Position numbers and translations under genes: made by a program
DNA from: Syntrophobacter sp. SbD2
Lineage (GTDB): Bacteria; Desulfobacterota; Binatia; UBA9968
DNA length: 58,200 nucleotides
Direction: 5' to 3'
Assembly: GCA_945889495.1 (NCBI GenBank)
Contig: CAMDBU010000016.1
Location: 1 to 58,200 of the forward strand
Shown: in pieces, positions 1 through 7,502 of the stretch
Numbering within the stretch: the stretch's first letter is position 1
Layout: each line of letters begins with the position of its first letter
Notes under the pieces: generated by a model
The model's input: only the letters and a program-made list of their open reading frames with translations
Database searches by the model: none
Told to the model about the DNA's origin: nothing

Positions 1-174
1 AAAAACTCCGCTGTGAACTCATCCGTTGTACGCTCATGAATTCAAATTAAAGTCTGCCGCTACCTTTATCAATGCTCACTGCGCTTTCGTTGCGCGAATA
101 CTAAATTTGCAATAGGGTTTTTCAGCAGAATCAGTAGTCAGGAGTCAGGAGATCGGCGACCGGACGAAGAGTTA

Positions 175-296
175 TCTCTCGCAAAGGCGCAAAGACGCTA
201 AGGTCGGAGGAGAGATGAAGATTTATGGGTCTAACAAATTTGCTCGAAATGACGGGTTCTGACCCGTCACTTTGCGTCTTAGCGCCTTTGCGAGAA
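175..296. repeat. Intergenic inverted repeat, family 1, copy 1
   Basis: The left arm (about 175-202) contains TCTCGCAAAGGCGC. The right arm (about 269-296) is its near-perfect reverse complement. Together they would fold into a long hairpin around a variable centre, which contains a second short palindrome (TGACGGG/CCCGTCA, 250-269). Related copies lie at 1506-1632, 2376-2462, 3056-3137 and 3500-3609, with single arms elsewhere. The rest of bases 1-355 shows no gene. Confidence 0.85.
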
Positions 297-355
297 AATA
301 ATCCGAATCCGAATCTCTTCGCTCCTGACTACTTACTCCTCACTCATATTCGACC

Positions 356-1471
356 ATGAATGCACCACCGAAAATACTCGTTGTCGACGACACGCCGCGC
401 AATGTGAAGTTGCTGGCCGATCTGCTGACCGTGAAGGGCTACGCGGTGATGACCGCGGAGTCGGGCAAAGAGGCGTTGACTAAGATCGCCACCGAGCTGC
501 CGGACTTGGTACTGCTCGACGTGGTCATGCCGGAGATGAGCGGCTACGAGGTCTGCCAGGCGCTGCGCGCGAACTCTTTGACGGCGATGCTGCCGGTGAT
601 CATGGTGACGGCGCTCGATCCGTCGGTGGAGCGGGTCAAGGGCATCGAGGCCGGCGCGGATGATTTTCTTGCCAAGCCGATCAATCAGGCGGAGCTGCTG
701 GCGCGGGTGAAGTCGCTGCTGCGGGTTAAGGAACTCCATGACATGGTGCAGGCGCAAGCCGCGGAGCTGGTCGGCTGGAACAAAAACCTGGAGCAGCGCG
801 TTCAGGAGCAAGTGGAACAAATGGAACGGTTGGGCCGGCTGAAACGGTTTTTCTCGCCGCAGCTGGCGGAATTGATCGTCGCCGGCGGTGCTGACGATCC
901 GCTCAAAACGCACCGCCGCGATATCACCGTGGCGTTCCTCGATCTGCGCGGCTTTACCGCGTTTGCCGAAAGCGCCGAGCCCGAAGAAGTCATGGGCGTC
1001 TTGCGTGAATACCACGCGGCCATGGGCCAAATCATTATGGAGCATGAGGGGACGCTGGAGTGCTTCATCGGCGACGGCATGATGGTGATCTTCAACGATC
1101 CGCTGCCGGTGGCCGATCCGCAGGAGCGCGCCGTGCGCATGGCGCTGGCGATGCGTGGCCGCTTCGCTCAGTTGTCCGGCGCCTGGCGCAAACTCGGCTA
1201 CGACATCGGCATGGGCATCGGTATCGCCCAGGGCTACGCCACCATCGGTGAGATCGGTTTCGAAGGACGGAAAGACTACGGTTCCATCGGCACGGTGTGC
1301 AATCTCGCGTCGCGCTTGTGCGGCGAGGCCAAACCGGGGCAAATTCTGATCCCGCAACGGTTGTTAGCAAGCATTGAGGATTTTGCTGAGTTCGAAGCCA
1401 TCGGCGAATTGTCGTTGAAAGGATTCCAGCGCGCGGTTGCCGCCTTTAACATTGTCGGACTCAAGGGTTAG
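356..1471 (+). CDS. Response regulator with C-terminal class III nucleotide cyclase domain
   Basis: This 371-residue cytoplasmic two-domain protein starts with a receiver domain (residues about 5-120): ILVVDDTPRN acidic pocket, phospho-acceptor Asp in LVLLDVVMPEMSG, and conserved Lys in LAKPINQ. A coiled linker (about 125-165) precedes a class III cyclase domain (about 185-365) with both metal-binding aspartates (FLDLRGFT and IGDGMM). The expected role is phosphorylation-gated second-messenger synthesis. The positions that normally choose the base are unusual: Cys236 replaces the usual Lys/Glu before FIGDG, and Thr313 replaces the usual Asp three residues before the NLA motif. ATP versus GTP therefore cannot be predicted. 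No histidine kinase is nearby, so this is an orphan regulator. The gene starts just after inverted repeat copy 1. Confidence 0.9.
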   Translation: MNAPPKILVVDDTPRNVKLLADLLTVKGYAVMTAESGKEALTKIATELPDLVLLDVVMPEMSGYEVCQALRANSLTAMLPVIMVTALDPSVERVKGIEAGADDFLAKPINQAELLARVKSLLRVKELHDMVQAQAAELVGWNKNLEQRVQEQVEQMERLGRLKRFFSPQLAELIVAGGADDPLKTHRRDITVAFLDLRGFTAFAESAEPEEVMGVLREYHAAMGQIIMEHEGTLECFIGDGMMVIFNDPLPVADPQERAVRMALAMRGRFAQLSGAWRKLGYDIGMGIGIAQGYATIGEIGFEGRKDYGSIGTVCNLASRLCGEAKPGQILIPQRLLASIEDFAEFEAIGELSLKGFQRAVAAFNIVGLKG

Positions 1472-1505
1472 GGACGTAAGGCGTGAGGGGTAATTGGAGA
1501 AGATT

Positions 1506-1632
1506 ATCTCTCGCAAAGGCGCAAAGGCGCAAAGTGACGGGCCAGAGCCCGTCATCCCGAGCGAAAGATTTCCGGCTTGTAGTGAAATCTATTTCCTTTT
1601 TCTTACCTTGGCGTCTTTGCGCCTTTGCGGGA
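1506..1632. repeat. Intergenic inverted repeat, family 1, copy 2
   Basis: The left arm at about 1507-1533 (CTCTCGCAAAGGCGCAAAGG) faces a right arm at about 1610-1632 (GGCGTCTTTGCGCCTTTGCG). A short internal palindrome, TGACGGGC/GCCCGTCA, lies at about 1535-1554. An open frame runs through this repeat into the Nudix gene, but the repeat is noncoding in character, so the Nudix start was placed after it. Confidence 0.85.
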
Positions 1633-1646
1633 TAAAAATCCGTATT

Positions 1647-2357
1647 ATGGTCCAACCGCGTAACGCTTCCACTGTTGTTTTGCTGCGGCCCGATGACAAG
1701 GGCGGGTTCGACATTCTCCTCACCCGCCGGCCGGAGTCGATGCGCTTTCTTGGCGGCTTTTATGTATTTCCCGGCGGTACGGTGCATCGCGGTGATTTTT
1801 CGCCGGCGATGTTGGCGCGCTGTTGCAACTTGGACGGCGCGCGGGCGCGGCAGATTCTTGGCGGTCATCACGATGCCGATGAAGCGATCGGTCATTGGGT
1901 GGCGGTGGCGCGGGAACTGTTCGAGGAAGTTGGGATACTGCTCGCGGTTGGCGAATCGGGTGAGGCTTTCATCCCGATTGACGCTGCGGCGCGTCAGCGG
2001 GTCGAAGTGAAGCGCCAGGCGCTGGTGAAGCAGGAGCTCGACTTCGCGGACTTCTTAGTTTCGGAAAGTCTTTACTGCGATCTGGCCCAGGCGGTTTATT
2101 TCGACCATTGGGTGACGCCGGATATGTACTCGATGCGCTTCGATACGCGCTTTTACGTCGCGACGCTGCCGCCCAAGCAGACGCCGCTCCTGCGCTCGGA
2201 AGAGGTGACCGATAGTTTATGGATCAAGCCGGCGCAGGCGCTGGCGCGCATGAACCGGCGCGACTTTCCGATCCTGCCGCCGACCACCACGGTGTTGAGC
2301 GAGCTGTCGCGCATTCCAACCTGGGAGCGGCTGCGTGAGCGGTTCGGTCTTGAGTGA
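1647..2357 (+). CDS. Nudix hydrolase (NUDT7/NUDT19-like)
   Basis: A predicted 236-residue cytoplasmic hydrolase of nucleoside-diphosphate-linked substrates. Visible landmarks are the early beta strands with ILLTRRPESMRFLGG, FPGGTV, and a Nudix-box core RELFEEVGILL whose acidic residues bind the catalytic metal. The spacing between the upstream glycine and RELFEE is longer than in the classic box, as in NUDT7/NUDT19-type and CoA-pyrophosphatase-like members, so a CoA or acyl-CoA substrate is possible but unproven. The ATG at 1647 is chosen because the earlier in-frame ATG (1494) would translate the intergenic repeat and add 51 residues with no family match. Confidence 0.85.
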   Translation: MVQPRNASTVVLLRPDDKGGFDILLTRRPESMRFLGGFYVFPGGTVHRGDFSPAMLARCCNLDGARARQILGGHHDADEAIGHWVAVARELFEEVGILLAVGESGEAFIPIDAAARQRVEVKRQALVKQELDFADFLVSESLYCDLAQAVYFDHWVTPDMYSMRFDTRFYVATLPPKQTPLLRSEEVTDSLWIKPAQALARMNRRDFPILPPTTTVLSELSRIPTWERLRERFGLE

Positions 2358-2375
2358 GGGATGATTCGGAATGAT

Positions 2376-2462
2376 TCTCTCGCAAAGGCGCAAAGACGCA
2401 AAGGTGGGAGAAGAGGAATTAGGTCTTTTCCGAACTTAGCGTCTTAGCGCCTTTGCGAGAGA
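2376..2462. repeat. Intergenic inverted repeat, family 1, copy 3
   Basis: This is the clearest copy. Arms of about 28 bases at 2376-2403 and 2435-2462 are almost perfect reverse complements around a short centre of about 31 bases. It sits between the Nudix stop and the peroxiredoxin start. Confidence 0.9.
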
Positions 2463-2566
2463 TATTCCTGATCTCGGCCGGATTATTGAAAAGCCGTCTT
2501 GATTGGGTATATTGACTCGGTCGTCGGTTCACGGCGATAAATTCTACGGAAAGAGGAAAAAGCATC

Positions 2567-3037
2567 ATGATTGAAGTCGGCAAACAAGCGCCTGATTTCG
2601 AACTGGTCAGCCATTTGGCTGGCACCAAGTTCACCTTGAATCAGTTCAAGGGGCAAAAAAATGTCATGTTGGTGTTCTATCCCCTGGATTGGACGCCGAC
2701 TTGAAGCAAGGAGGTCCCGGGACTCGAAGCTCTGAAGAGCGAGTTCCAGGCCTGTGACACCCAAGTGTTGGGTGTGAGCATCGATAGCAGATTTTCCCAT
2801 GACAACTGGGCGAAGTCTTTGGGCGGGGTGTCGTTCCCGCTCTTACAGGATTTCCATCCGAAGGGCGCCATGGCTGGGCAGTACGGCGCGTTCTTGGCGG
2901 AAAAGGGCATCACCGATCGCGCCACCGTGATCGTCGACAAGGCGGGCGTGGTGCGCTACGCGGTTTCCGTCGGCCCGGCCAGCGAGCGCAACCCGAAGGA
3001 TCTCTTGGCTGAGTGCCAGAAGGTCAGCAAGGGTTAG
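2567..3037 (+). CDS. Peroxiredoxin with in-frame TGA at the peroxidatic position (predicted selenoprotein)
   Basis: Reading from ATG 2567 (GAGG Shine-Dalgarno at 2553-2556) gives 156 residues with one TGA at codon 46 (2702-2704) and then an uninterrupted frame to TAG at 3037. The TGA falls exactly at the peroxidatic residue of the peroxiredoxin motif P-x3-T-x2-C, here FYPLDWTPT followed by TGA then SKEVPGLE. The rest is a normal thioredoxin-fold peroxiredoxin of BCP/AhpE size: N-terminal VGKQAPDFEL, then VLGVSIDS, SFPLLQDF and ATVIVDKAGVVRYA. Cys63 and Cys150 are the remaining cysteines and could act as resolving residues. A hairpin lies where a bacterial SECIS would be. Selenocysteine at this site is known for some peroxiredoxins. 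The alternatives are a TGC/TGT to TGA nonsense mutation or a sequence error. No sel genes are visible here. Confidence 0.85.
2720..2747 (+). promoter_or_regulatory. Candidate bacterial SECIS hairpin in the peroxiredoxin mRNA
   Basis: Sixteen bases after the TGA, the sequence can fold as an outer stem GGACTC (2720-2725) with GAG-TCC (2741-2747, one bulged U) and an inner stem GCTC/GAGC (2729-2732 with 2737-2740) closing a UGAA loop (2733-2736). The loop has a G within its first two bases and lies about 28 bases from the TGA. Both features agree with the loose bacterial SECIS description I know. The fold was drawn by eye. Confidence 0.6.
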
Positions 3038-3055
3038 GTAAATCGGAAAAAGAAT

Positions 3056-3137
3056 ATCTCGCGCGAAGAACGCGAAGAACGCCAAGTTCGGAAAACTTTT
3101 TTCGTCCTTTGCGGTCTTTGCGAGCTTTGCGCGAGGT
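3056..3137. repeat. Intergenic inverted repeat, family 1 variant
   Basis: The arms at about 3056-3091 (CTCGCGCGAAGAACGCGAAG) and about 3104-3137 (CTTTGCGGTCTTTGCGAGCT) are imperfect reverse complements. This is a diverged form of the family, placed between the peroxiredoxin and glutaredoxin genes. Confidence 0.75.
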
Positions 3138-3175
3138 GATCCGAACATTTGGTCGCGGCTTCGGTGGGTACCTCT

Positions 3176-3415
3176 ATGACGATGGAACTTTACTTCTACA
3201 ACGAATGCGGATTTTCCCAGAGCGTGCTCAACTGCATGACCAATCTTCACTGCGAAGATAAGATCGTCAAGAAGAACATCCGGGAAAAAGCCGAAAACGA
3301 AACCGAGTTGATTCAACTGACCGGCGCCAAGACCGTGCCGGTCTTGATCGTCGACGGCAAGCCGATCAAAGGCTCCGAGGAGATCAATCAGTTTCTCGTC
3401 GGTAAGTTCATGTAG
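3176..3415 (+). CDS. Glutaredoxin-like protein with CGFS motif
   Basis: A 79-residue thioredoxin-fold protein. The N-terminal strand MELYFYNE leads to CGFS, the active-site signature of monothiol glutaredoxins, at residues 11-14. A further Cys20 and Cys26 follow, then the cis-proline motif TVPVLIVDG and GSEEINQFL near the end. It is shorter than typical CGFS Grx4/GrxD and closer to small NrdH/Grx-like proteins, so an Fe-S carrier role should not be assumed from the motif alone. Its position just downstream of the TGA-containing peroxiredoxin suggests a redox pair in which it reduces the peroxiredoxin; this is inferred from context. Starts at 3176 and 3182 are both possible; an upstream ATG at 3149 has no strong support. 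Confidence 0.8.
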   Translation: MTMELYFYNECGFSQSVLNCMTNLHCEDKIVKKNIREKAENETELIQLTGAKTVPVLIVDGKPIKGSEEINQFLVGKFM

Positions 3416-3499
3416 CTATCGTTCCGCTAGATTGGTCAATTGAAGAGGAGAGGGAAGCTATTCCGTCTCCTTTTTGTTTTTTGAGGATTCGGATGGTTG

Positions 3500-3609
3500 G
3501 CCGCAAAGGACGCAAAGGGCACAAAATCGGATAGGAAAATTAACCACGAAAAACACGAAACACACGAAAAGTTGTTTCGATCTCTGCGTTCTCAGCGCCT
3601 CTGCGGTGA
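3500..3609. repeat. Composite intergenic repeat
   Basis: An A-rich left part reads CCGCAAAGGACGCAAAGGGC (3500-3519) followed by AACCACGAAAAACACGAAAC (from 3541). A right part, CTGCGTTCTCAGCGCCTCTG (about 3582-3601), is roughly complementary to the first. A similar AACCACAAAG-type stretch occurs at 47807. No gene is seen in 3416-3663. Confidence 0.6.
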
Positions 3610-3663
3610 GTCTTCCGAATCAAAGGCTTGCCTCGGGGGCGGCGCTGGCGTAACCAAGCTGCT

Positions 3664-4458
3664 ATGGCGTTTACCGCGGTCTCATACAACATTCTCGCCA
3701 CGGCCTATATTCAGCGCGCGTGGTATCCGCGCACGCCGGCGTTGATTTTGAATCCGGCGTGGCGCCTGCCGGCGTTGGTGCAATACCTCGCCAAGCTCAA
3801 CGCCGATCTGTTTTGTTTGCAGGAAGTCGAGCCGGAATCGTTCGTCGCCTTGCGGGTTTCGCTTAGCGACCTCGGTTATGCCGGCGAGTTCGTGCGCAAG
3901 TTGGCCGGGCGACCGGATGGGCTAGCGATCTTTTATCGGAGCGGAATCTTCGATTGGCTCGGGGCGCGGGTTGTCGCCTTCGCCGACGGCGGCGGCTTCG
4001 CGCATGATAGCGGCTACGTCGCTCAGCTGGCGAGGTTGCGGCATGGCGATAAAACTCTCGGCGTGATCAACACCCACCTGACTTGGGACCCGCCCAACAG
4101 CGCGCGGGAACTGCAACGGGGCTTGCGCCAAATCCAGCAGTGCGTGGCGGAATATCGGCTGACGGCGGGCGAAGCCGATGGCTGGATCGTCAGCGGCGAT
4201 TTCAATGTCGCGCCGGAGGGCGAACCGGTCGGGCTGCTGCGCCAAGCGGGTTTCGACTTCGCCCACCGCGAGTTCGCCGATGCCGTCACTTGCAACATGG
4301 GCGGCAGCGCGCGGATGATCGACTACTTGTTTCATTCAACCGCTTTGTCCGCCGCGCCATCCGCGCCGCGCCGTATCGACGATCAAACGATCTTGCCGTC
4401 GGCGGAAGAACCATCGGATCATATCCCGATCATGGCGCACTTCGATTGGCTGGATTGA
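3664..4458 (+). CDS. Endonuclease/exonuclease/phosphatase (EEP) family protein
   Basis: A 264-residue predicted metal-dependent phosphodiesterase or phosphatase of the DNase I-like fold. Family motifs appear in order: VSYNILA near the N-terminus, FCLQEVE (catalytic Glu), VINTHLTWDP, VSGDFNVAPEGEP (Asp-Asn pair), and the C-terminal SDHIPI with its catalytic Asp-His. The YNILA and LQEV wording resembles the CCR4/nocturnin branch. There is no signal peptide, so it should act in the cytoplasm. The ATG at 3664 immediately precedes the first beta strand; a TTG at 3628 would add a basic non-family leader. The substrate is unknown. Confidence 0.85.
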   Translation: MAFTAVSYNILATAYIQRAWYPRTPALILNPAWRLPALVQYLAKLNADLFCLQEVEPESFVALRVSLSDLGYAGEFVRKLAGRPDGLAIFYRSGIFDWLGARVVAFADGGGFAHDSGYVAQLARLRHGDKTLGVINTHLTWDPPNSARELQRGLRQIQQCVAEYRLTAGEADGWIVSGDFNVAPEGEPVGLLRQAGFDFAHREFADAVTCNMGGSARMIDYLFHSTALSAAPSAPRRIDDQTILPSAEEPSDHIPIMAHFDWLD

Positions 4459-4495
4459 ACCCGCATCGATGTTCAACCAACGGGTTTCGCGTTCC

Positions 4496-4567
4496 GTCAT
4501 TCCGGCGCAGGCCGGAATCCAGGTGTGGCGGAGTGGGGGAACGGATGCCGGTCTGCACCGGCATGAC
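4496..4567. repeat. Double-palindrome intergenic repeat
   Basis: Two perfect hairpins sit side by side: ATTCCGGC-GCAG-GCCGGAAT (4499-4518) and ATGCCGGT-CTGC-ACCGGCAT (4545-4564). The outer GTCAT...ATGAC ends make the whole unit an inverted repeat. This layout is typical of short mobile intergenic palindromes. It lies between convergent genes. Confidence 0.85.
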
Positions 4568-4618
4568 GCATAGGTGTTAGGCCAGCTGGTCGAGCTGCCA
4601 GGCGGCGCGGATGGCGCG

Positions 4619-4897
4619 TCATTTTATCCAGTAGCGGTTGGCGAACTCCACCAGGAACCAGAGGATGGCGTAGAAAAAGAGGGCGTAGGAGGCAACTTGA
4701 TCCTTGCTCGCGTCGGGTCTGGAATATTTCTCCACCGGCAGCGTCAGCGGCGCCGTGAGCACGCCGAGGAACCACAGCAGTTTGCTCTCCGGCTTGCGGC
4801 TCAAGCGGGTGACGATCTTATGCAGGGCGAGATAGAAAACCGCCATGGCACAGAGCAAACGGAGCAGCAAGACGATTTTCGCCAAACGATCGATCAT
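4619..4897 (-). CDS. Small integral membrane protein, unknown function
   Basis: A 92-residue hydrophobic protein with about three predicted membrane segments: residues about 8-27 (VLLLRLLCAMAVFYLALH), about 40-53 (LLWFLGVLTAPLTL) and about 70-87 (YALFFYAILWFLVEFAN), separated by basic and charged loops. I do not recognise a family. The opposite strand is also open but encodes only charged, low-complexity protein, so the minus-strand frame is preferred. It is convergent with the EEP gene, with the double palindrome between them. Confidence 0.6.
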   Translation of the reverse strand: MIDRLAKIVLLLRLLCAMAVFYLALHKIVTRLSRKPESKLLWFLGVLTAPLTLPVEKYSRPDASKDQVASYALFFYAILWFLVEFANRYWIK

Positions 4898-5087
4898 ATC
4901 TTGGACAGTGCGTTGGCGCGCATTGGCATTCTCGCGCCGATAGATTAGCCATACGCTAGTGCACGCTGGCCGGCAACTCGCGCCGGGCGTCGCGTAGAAG
5001 CGGTTGACGGTCTAACTTACCTGGCGTAGGTTATCCCCGCCGGACGCCGGAACGAAGCGGCGTGGCTTAAAGGAGTACAAAATAGCC

Positions 5088-5969
5088 ATGGACAACCGCC
5101 GCTACGACTATTCACCGATCATTCGCCGGCCGAAAATCGAATGGCCCAATCATGGCCGCATCGCTTTGTGGGTGGCGCCGAATATCGAGTATTTTCATTA
5201 CGACATGCCGATCCGCGGCACGGGCAGCAGTCATTGGCCCGATGTGCCGGGCTACACGCTGCGCGATTACGGATCGCGCGTCGGCGTCTATCGGATCATG
5301 GAGGTGCTCGATAAATACGCCATTCGTGCCAGCGTGTTGCTCAACGCCGAAGTATGCGCGCACCATCCGGCGATCATCGAAGAGGGCAACAAGCGCAAGT
5401 GGGAATGGCTCGGCCATGGTTTGACCAACAGCGTGTCGATGCTCGACTACGCGCCGGCGGAAGAGCGCGGCATTATTCACCAGGTCAAAGAGATCATCAC
5501 CAAGGCCACCGGCAAGGCGCCCAAGGGCTGGCTCGGACCCGGCCTGGGGGAAACTCACGACACGCCGGATCATCTGGCCGCCGAGGGGTTCGAATATGTT
5601 TGCGACTGGGGCAACGACGAACAGCCCACCGCGATGCGGGTAAAGAGCGGCCGCATGGTGGTGGTGCCCTACGAACTGGGCGTCAACGACATTCGTGTGT
5701 TTCAGCGCGAGAACCACACGCCGGAGCAGTATTACCGCATGCTCTGCGATCACTTCGACACGCTCTACAAAGACAGCGCGTCGGGCGGCCGGGTGTTATG
5801 CTTGCCGCTCCATCCCTTCGTCATCGGCATGCCGTTCCGCATCAAATATTTGGACATGGCGCTGGAATACATGTGCTCCCACGAGGGCGTGTGGCGGACG
5901 ACGGGATGGGAGATCGCTGAGTGGTACTACAAGAATTACTACAAGGATCCGGGGCGATTTGATGGATAG
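5088..5969 (+). CDS. Polysaccharide deacetylase-family (NodB-like) protein
   Basis: A 293-residue protein resembling the PuuE/allantoinase-like branch of the polysaccharide deacetylase superfamily. Landmarks are ALWVAPNIEYFHYD near residue 27, SRVGVYRIMEVLDKY followed by ASVLLNAEVCAHHP, EWLGHGLTNS (zinc-type His region), GWLGPGLGETHDTPDHLA, and LCLPLHPFVIGMPFR near the C-terminus. Such proteins hydrolyse C-N bonds in amides or ureides as often as they deacetylate sugars. No signal peptide is seen, which favours a cytoplasmic small-molecule substrate. The start is an ATG preceded by AAGGAG at about 5070. The M20 amidohydrolase gene follows after about 50 bases, suggesting one catabolic unit. 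Confidence 0.8.
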   Translation: MDNRRYDYSPIIRRPKIEWPNHGRIALWVAPNIEYFHYDMPIRGTGSSHWPDVPGYTLRDYGSRVGVYRIMEVLDKYAIRASVLLNAEVCAHHPAIIEEGNKRKWEWLGHGLTNSVSMLDYAPAEERGIIHQVKEIITKATGKAPKGWLGPGLGETHDTPDHLAAEGFEYVCDWGNDEQPTAMRVKSGRMVVVPYELGVNDIRVFQRENHTPEQYYRMLCDHFDTLYKDSASGGRVLCLPLHPFVIGMPFRIKYLDMALEYMCSHEGVWRTTGWEIAEWYYKNYYKDPGRFDG

Positions 5970-6020
5970 TTGTCAGTGGCCAGGAGCCAGAATTCAGTAG
6001 TCGGAAATCGGAGGGCGAGT

Positions 6021-7466
6021 GTGAATCATAGCAGCGAAAAGAAATTTATCTTTAACACCGTCGAGCGCAACGGCGCGGCGATCGCGACGCTGTGCGATAA
6101 TATTTTTTACTTCGCCGAGTTGGGCATGCAGGAGTTCGAGACTTCCGGCTTGATGATGGAGTTGTTGGAGAAGGCGGGCTTCTCCATCGAAAGAAATCTT
6201 TCCGGCATGCCGACTGGGTTTGTTGCGACTTACGGCTCGGGTAAACCGGTGCTGGCTTTGCACACCGAGTACGACGCGACGCCGGGGTGCTCGCAGCAGG
6301 CGGGCGTCACTGAACCGACGCCGATCATCGACGGTGCGCCGGGACATACGGAAGGCCACAACGTCAACGCTGCGGTAATGATCGGCGCGGCCATTGCGAT
6401 CAAGCAGGCGATGGATCGCTTCGGTCTCAAGGGGACGCTCAAAGTATTCGGCGCGCCGGGCGAGGAGCAGTTGGTCAGCCGGCCGTACTTTGTCCGCGAC
6501 GGCCATTTCAAAGACGTTGACGTGGCGTTGCACGATCATATTGGCACCGGCTTCGGCACGGTCTACGGCTTGCGCCAGTACGCGCTGATCTCTGCTGAGT
6601 TTACTTTCAAAGGGCAGTCGGCCCATGCCGCCACCGCGCCGTGGAATGCGCGGGATGCCCTCGACGCGGTGGTGTTGATGGACATCGGCTGGGATAAATT
6701 GCGCGAGCATTTGGAACCCACCCAGCGCAGCCACCGGGTGATCACCAACGGCGGCGACCAGCCCAACGTGATTCCCAACAAGGCGGCGATCTGGTGGTTC
6801 TTCCGCGAAGCCACCGCCGAGAAAACCCGCGCGCTGTTCGACAAAGCCAAACGCATCGCCGAAGGCGCGGCGATCATGACCGACACCTCCTATTCCGTCA
6901 ACGTGCTGAGCGCGGTGTGGCCGACGCGGGCGAACCGGACCCTGGCGGAAGTCATTCAAGCCAATGTCGAACAGATCGGCATGCCGCGTTGGGGCGAGGG
7001 AGAGCAGAAGCTCGTCTGCGAGCTCCAGGCCAAGATTAATAAAAAAGCCGTCGGCATGCCGACGCAAATCATGCCGCTCAAGGAATGCGTGCAGTCGGTG
7101 TCAGCCAACGACTCGGGCGAAGTGTCTTGGGTCGTACCGACTGGGTTGATTACTTTCCCGTCGAACATTCCAGGGGTTTCCTACCATCACTGGTCCGCGG
7201 GTGTGTCGTTGGCGACGACCATCGCCCATAAGGGTGCGGTTGCCGGCGCCAAGGCGATGGCGGCGTCAGCACTCGATCTGTTCATGGATGCAAGATTGGT
7301 CGCCCAGGCCAAAGAAACTTTCAAAGCGGAGATCGGCGACACGGAATACCGTCCGCTACTGCCGCCGGATCAGAAACCGCCGCTTCAATTGAATCGCGAT
7401 TTGATGGAGCGCCACCGGCCGGCGATGCGCGCGCATTATCTGAAAGATAAGCCGGTGTTTAGCTGA
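6021..7466 (+). CDS. M20-family amidohydrolase (AbgB/aminoacylase-like)
   Basis: A 481-residue predicted dinuclear-metal amidase, close in layout to AbgB (p-aminobenzoyl-glutamate hydrolase subunit B). Visible motifs: LALHTEYDATPGCSQQ (Asp ligand), GHTEGHNVNAAV, FGAPGEEQL with the catalytic Glu pair, the dimerisation-domain strand QSAHAATAPWNARDALDAVV, and a C-terminal SYHHWSAG carrying the last metal His. The usual HxCGHN Cys ligand is Glu here (GHTEGHN). The GTG at 6021 is preferred because GGAGG lies at about 6010; the frame further upstream translates low-complexity spacer. It probably acts with the preceding deacetylase-like gene on an amide substrate. Confidence 0.85.
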   Translation: MNHSSEKKFIFNTVERNGAAIATLCDNIFYFAELGMQEFETSGLMMELLEKAGFSIERNLSGMPTGFVATYGSGKPVLALHTEYDATPGCSQQAGVTEPTPIIDGAPGHTEGHNVNAAVMIGAAIAIKQAMDRFGLKGTLKVFGAPGEEQLVSRPYFVRDGHFKDVDVALHDHIGTGFGTVYGLRQYALISAEFTFKGQSAHAATAPWNARDALDAVVLMDIGWDKLREHLEPTQRSHRVITNGGDQPNVIPNKAAIWWFFREATAEKTRALFDKAKRIAEGAAIMTDTSYSVNVLSAVWPTRANRTLAEVIQANVEQIGMPRWGEGEQKLVCELQAKINKKAVGMPTQIMPLKECVQSVSANDSGEVSWVVPTGLITFPSNIPGVSYHHWSAGVSLATTIAHKGAVAGAKAMAASALDLFMDARLVAQAKETFKAEIGDTEYRPLLPPDQKPPLQLNRDLMERHRPAMRAHYLKDKPVFS

Positions 7467-7502
7467 GTCGGATCGACGAATCGCTAATCGACTCGTGCCA
7501 GT

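Noticed and set aside
1494-1646. Extra 51 residues on the Nudix protein from an upstream ATG
   Set aside because: They translate the intergenic inverted repeat and have no family match; ATG 1647 fits the fold start.
2765-3037. A separate 90-residue peroxiredoxin fragment gene
   Set aside because: It is the C-terminal part of the TGA-containing peroxiredoxin starting at 2567, not an independent gene.
175-3609. CRISPR array
   Set aside because: The repeats are inverted, spaced unevenly and separated by genes, so they do not form direct repeats with uniform spacers.
4574-4948. Plus-strand frame opposite the small membrane protein
   Set aside because: It has charged, low-complexity protein, while the minus strand encodes credible membrane helices.
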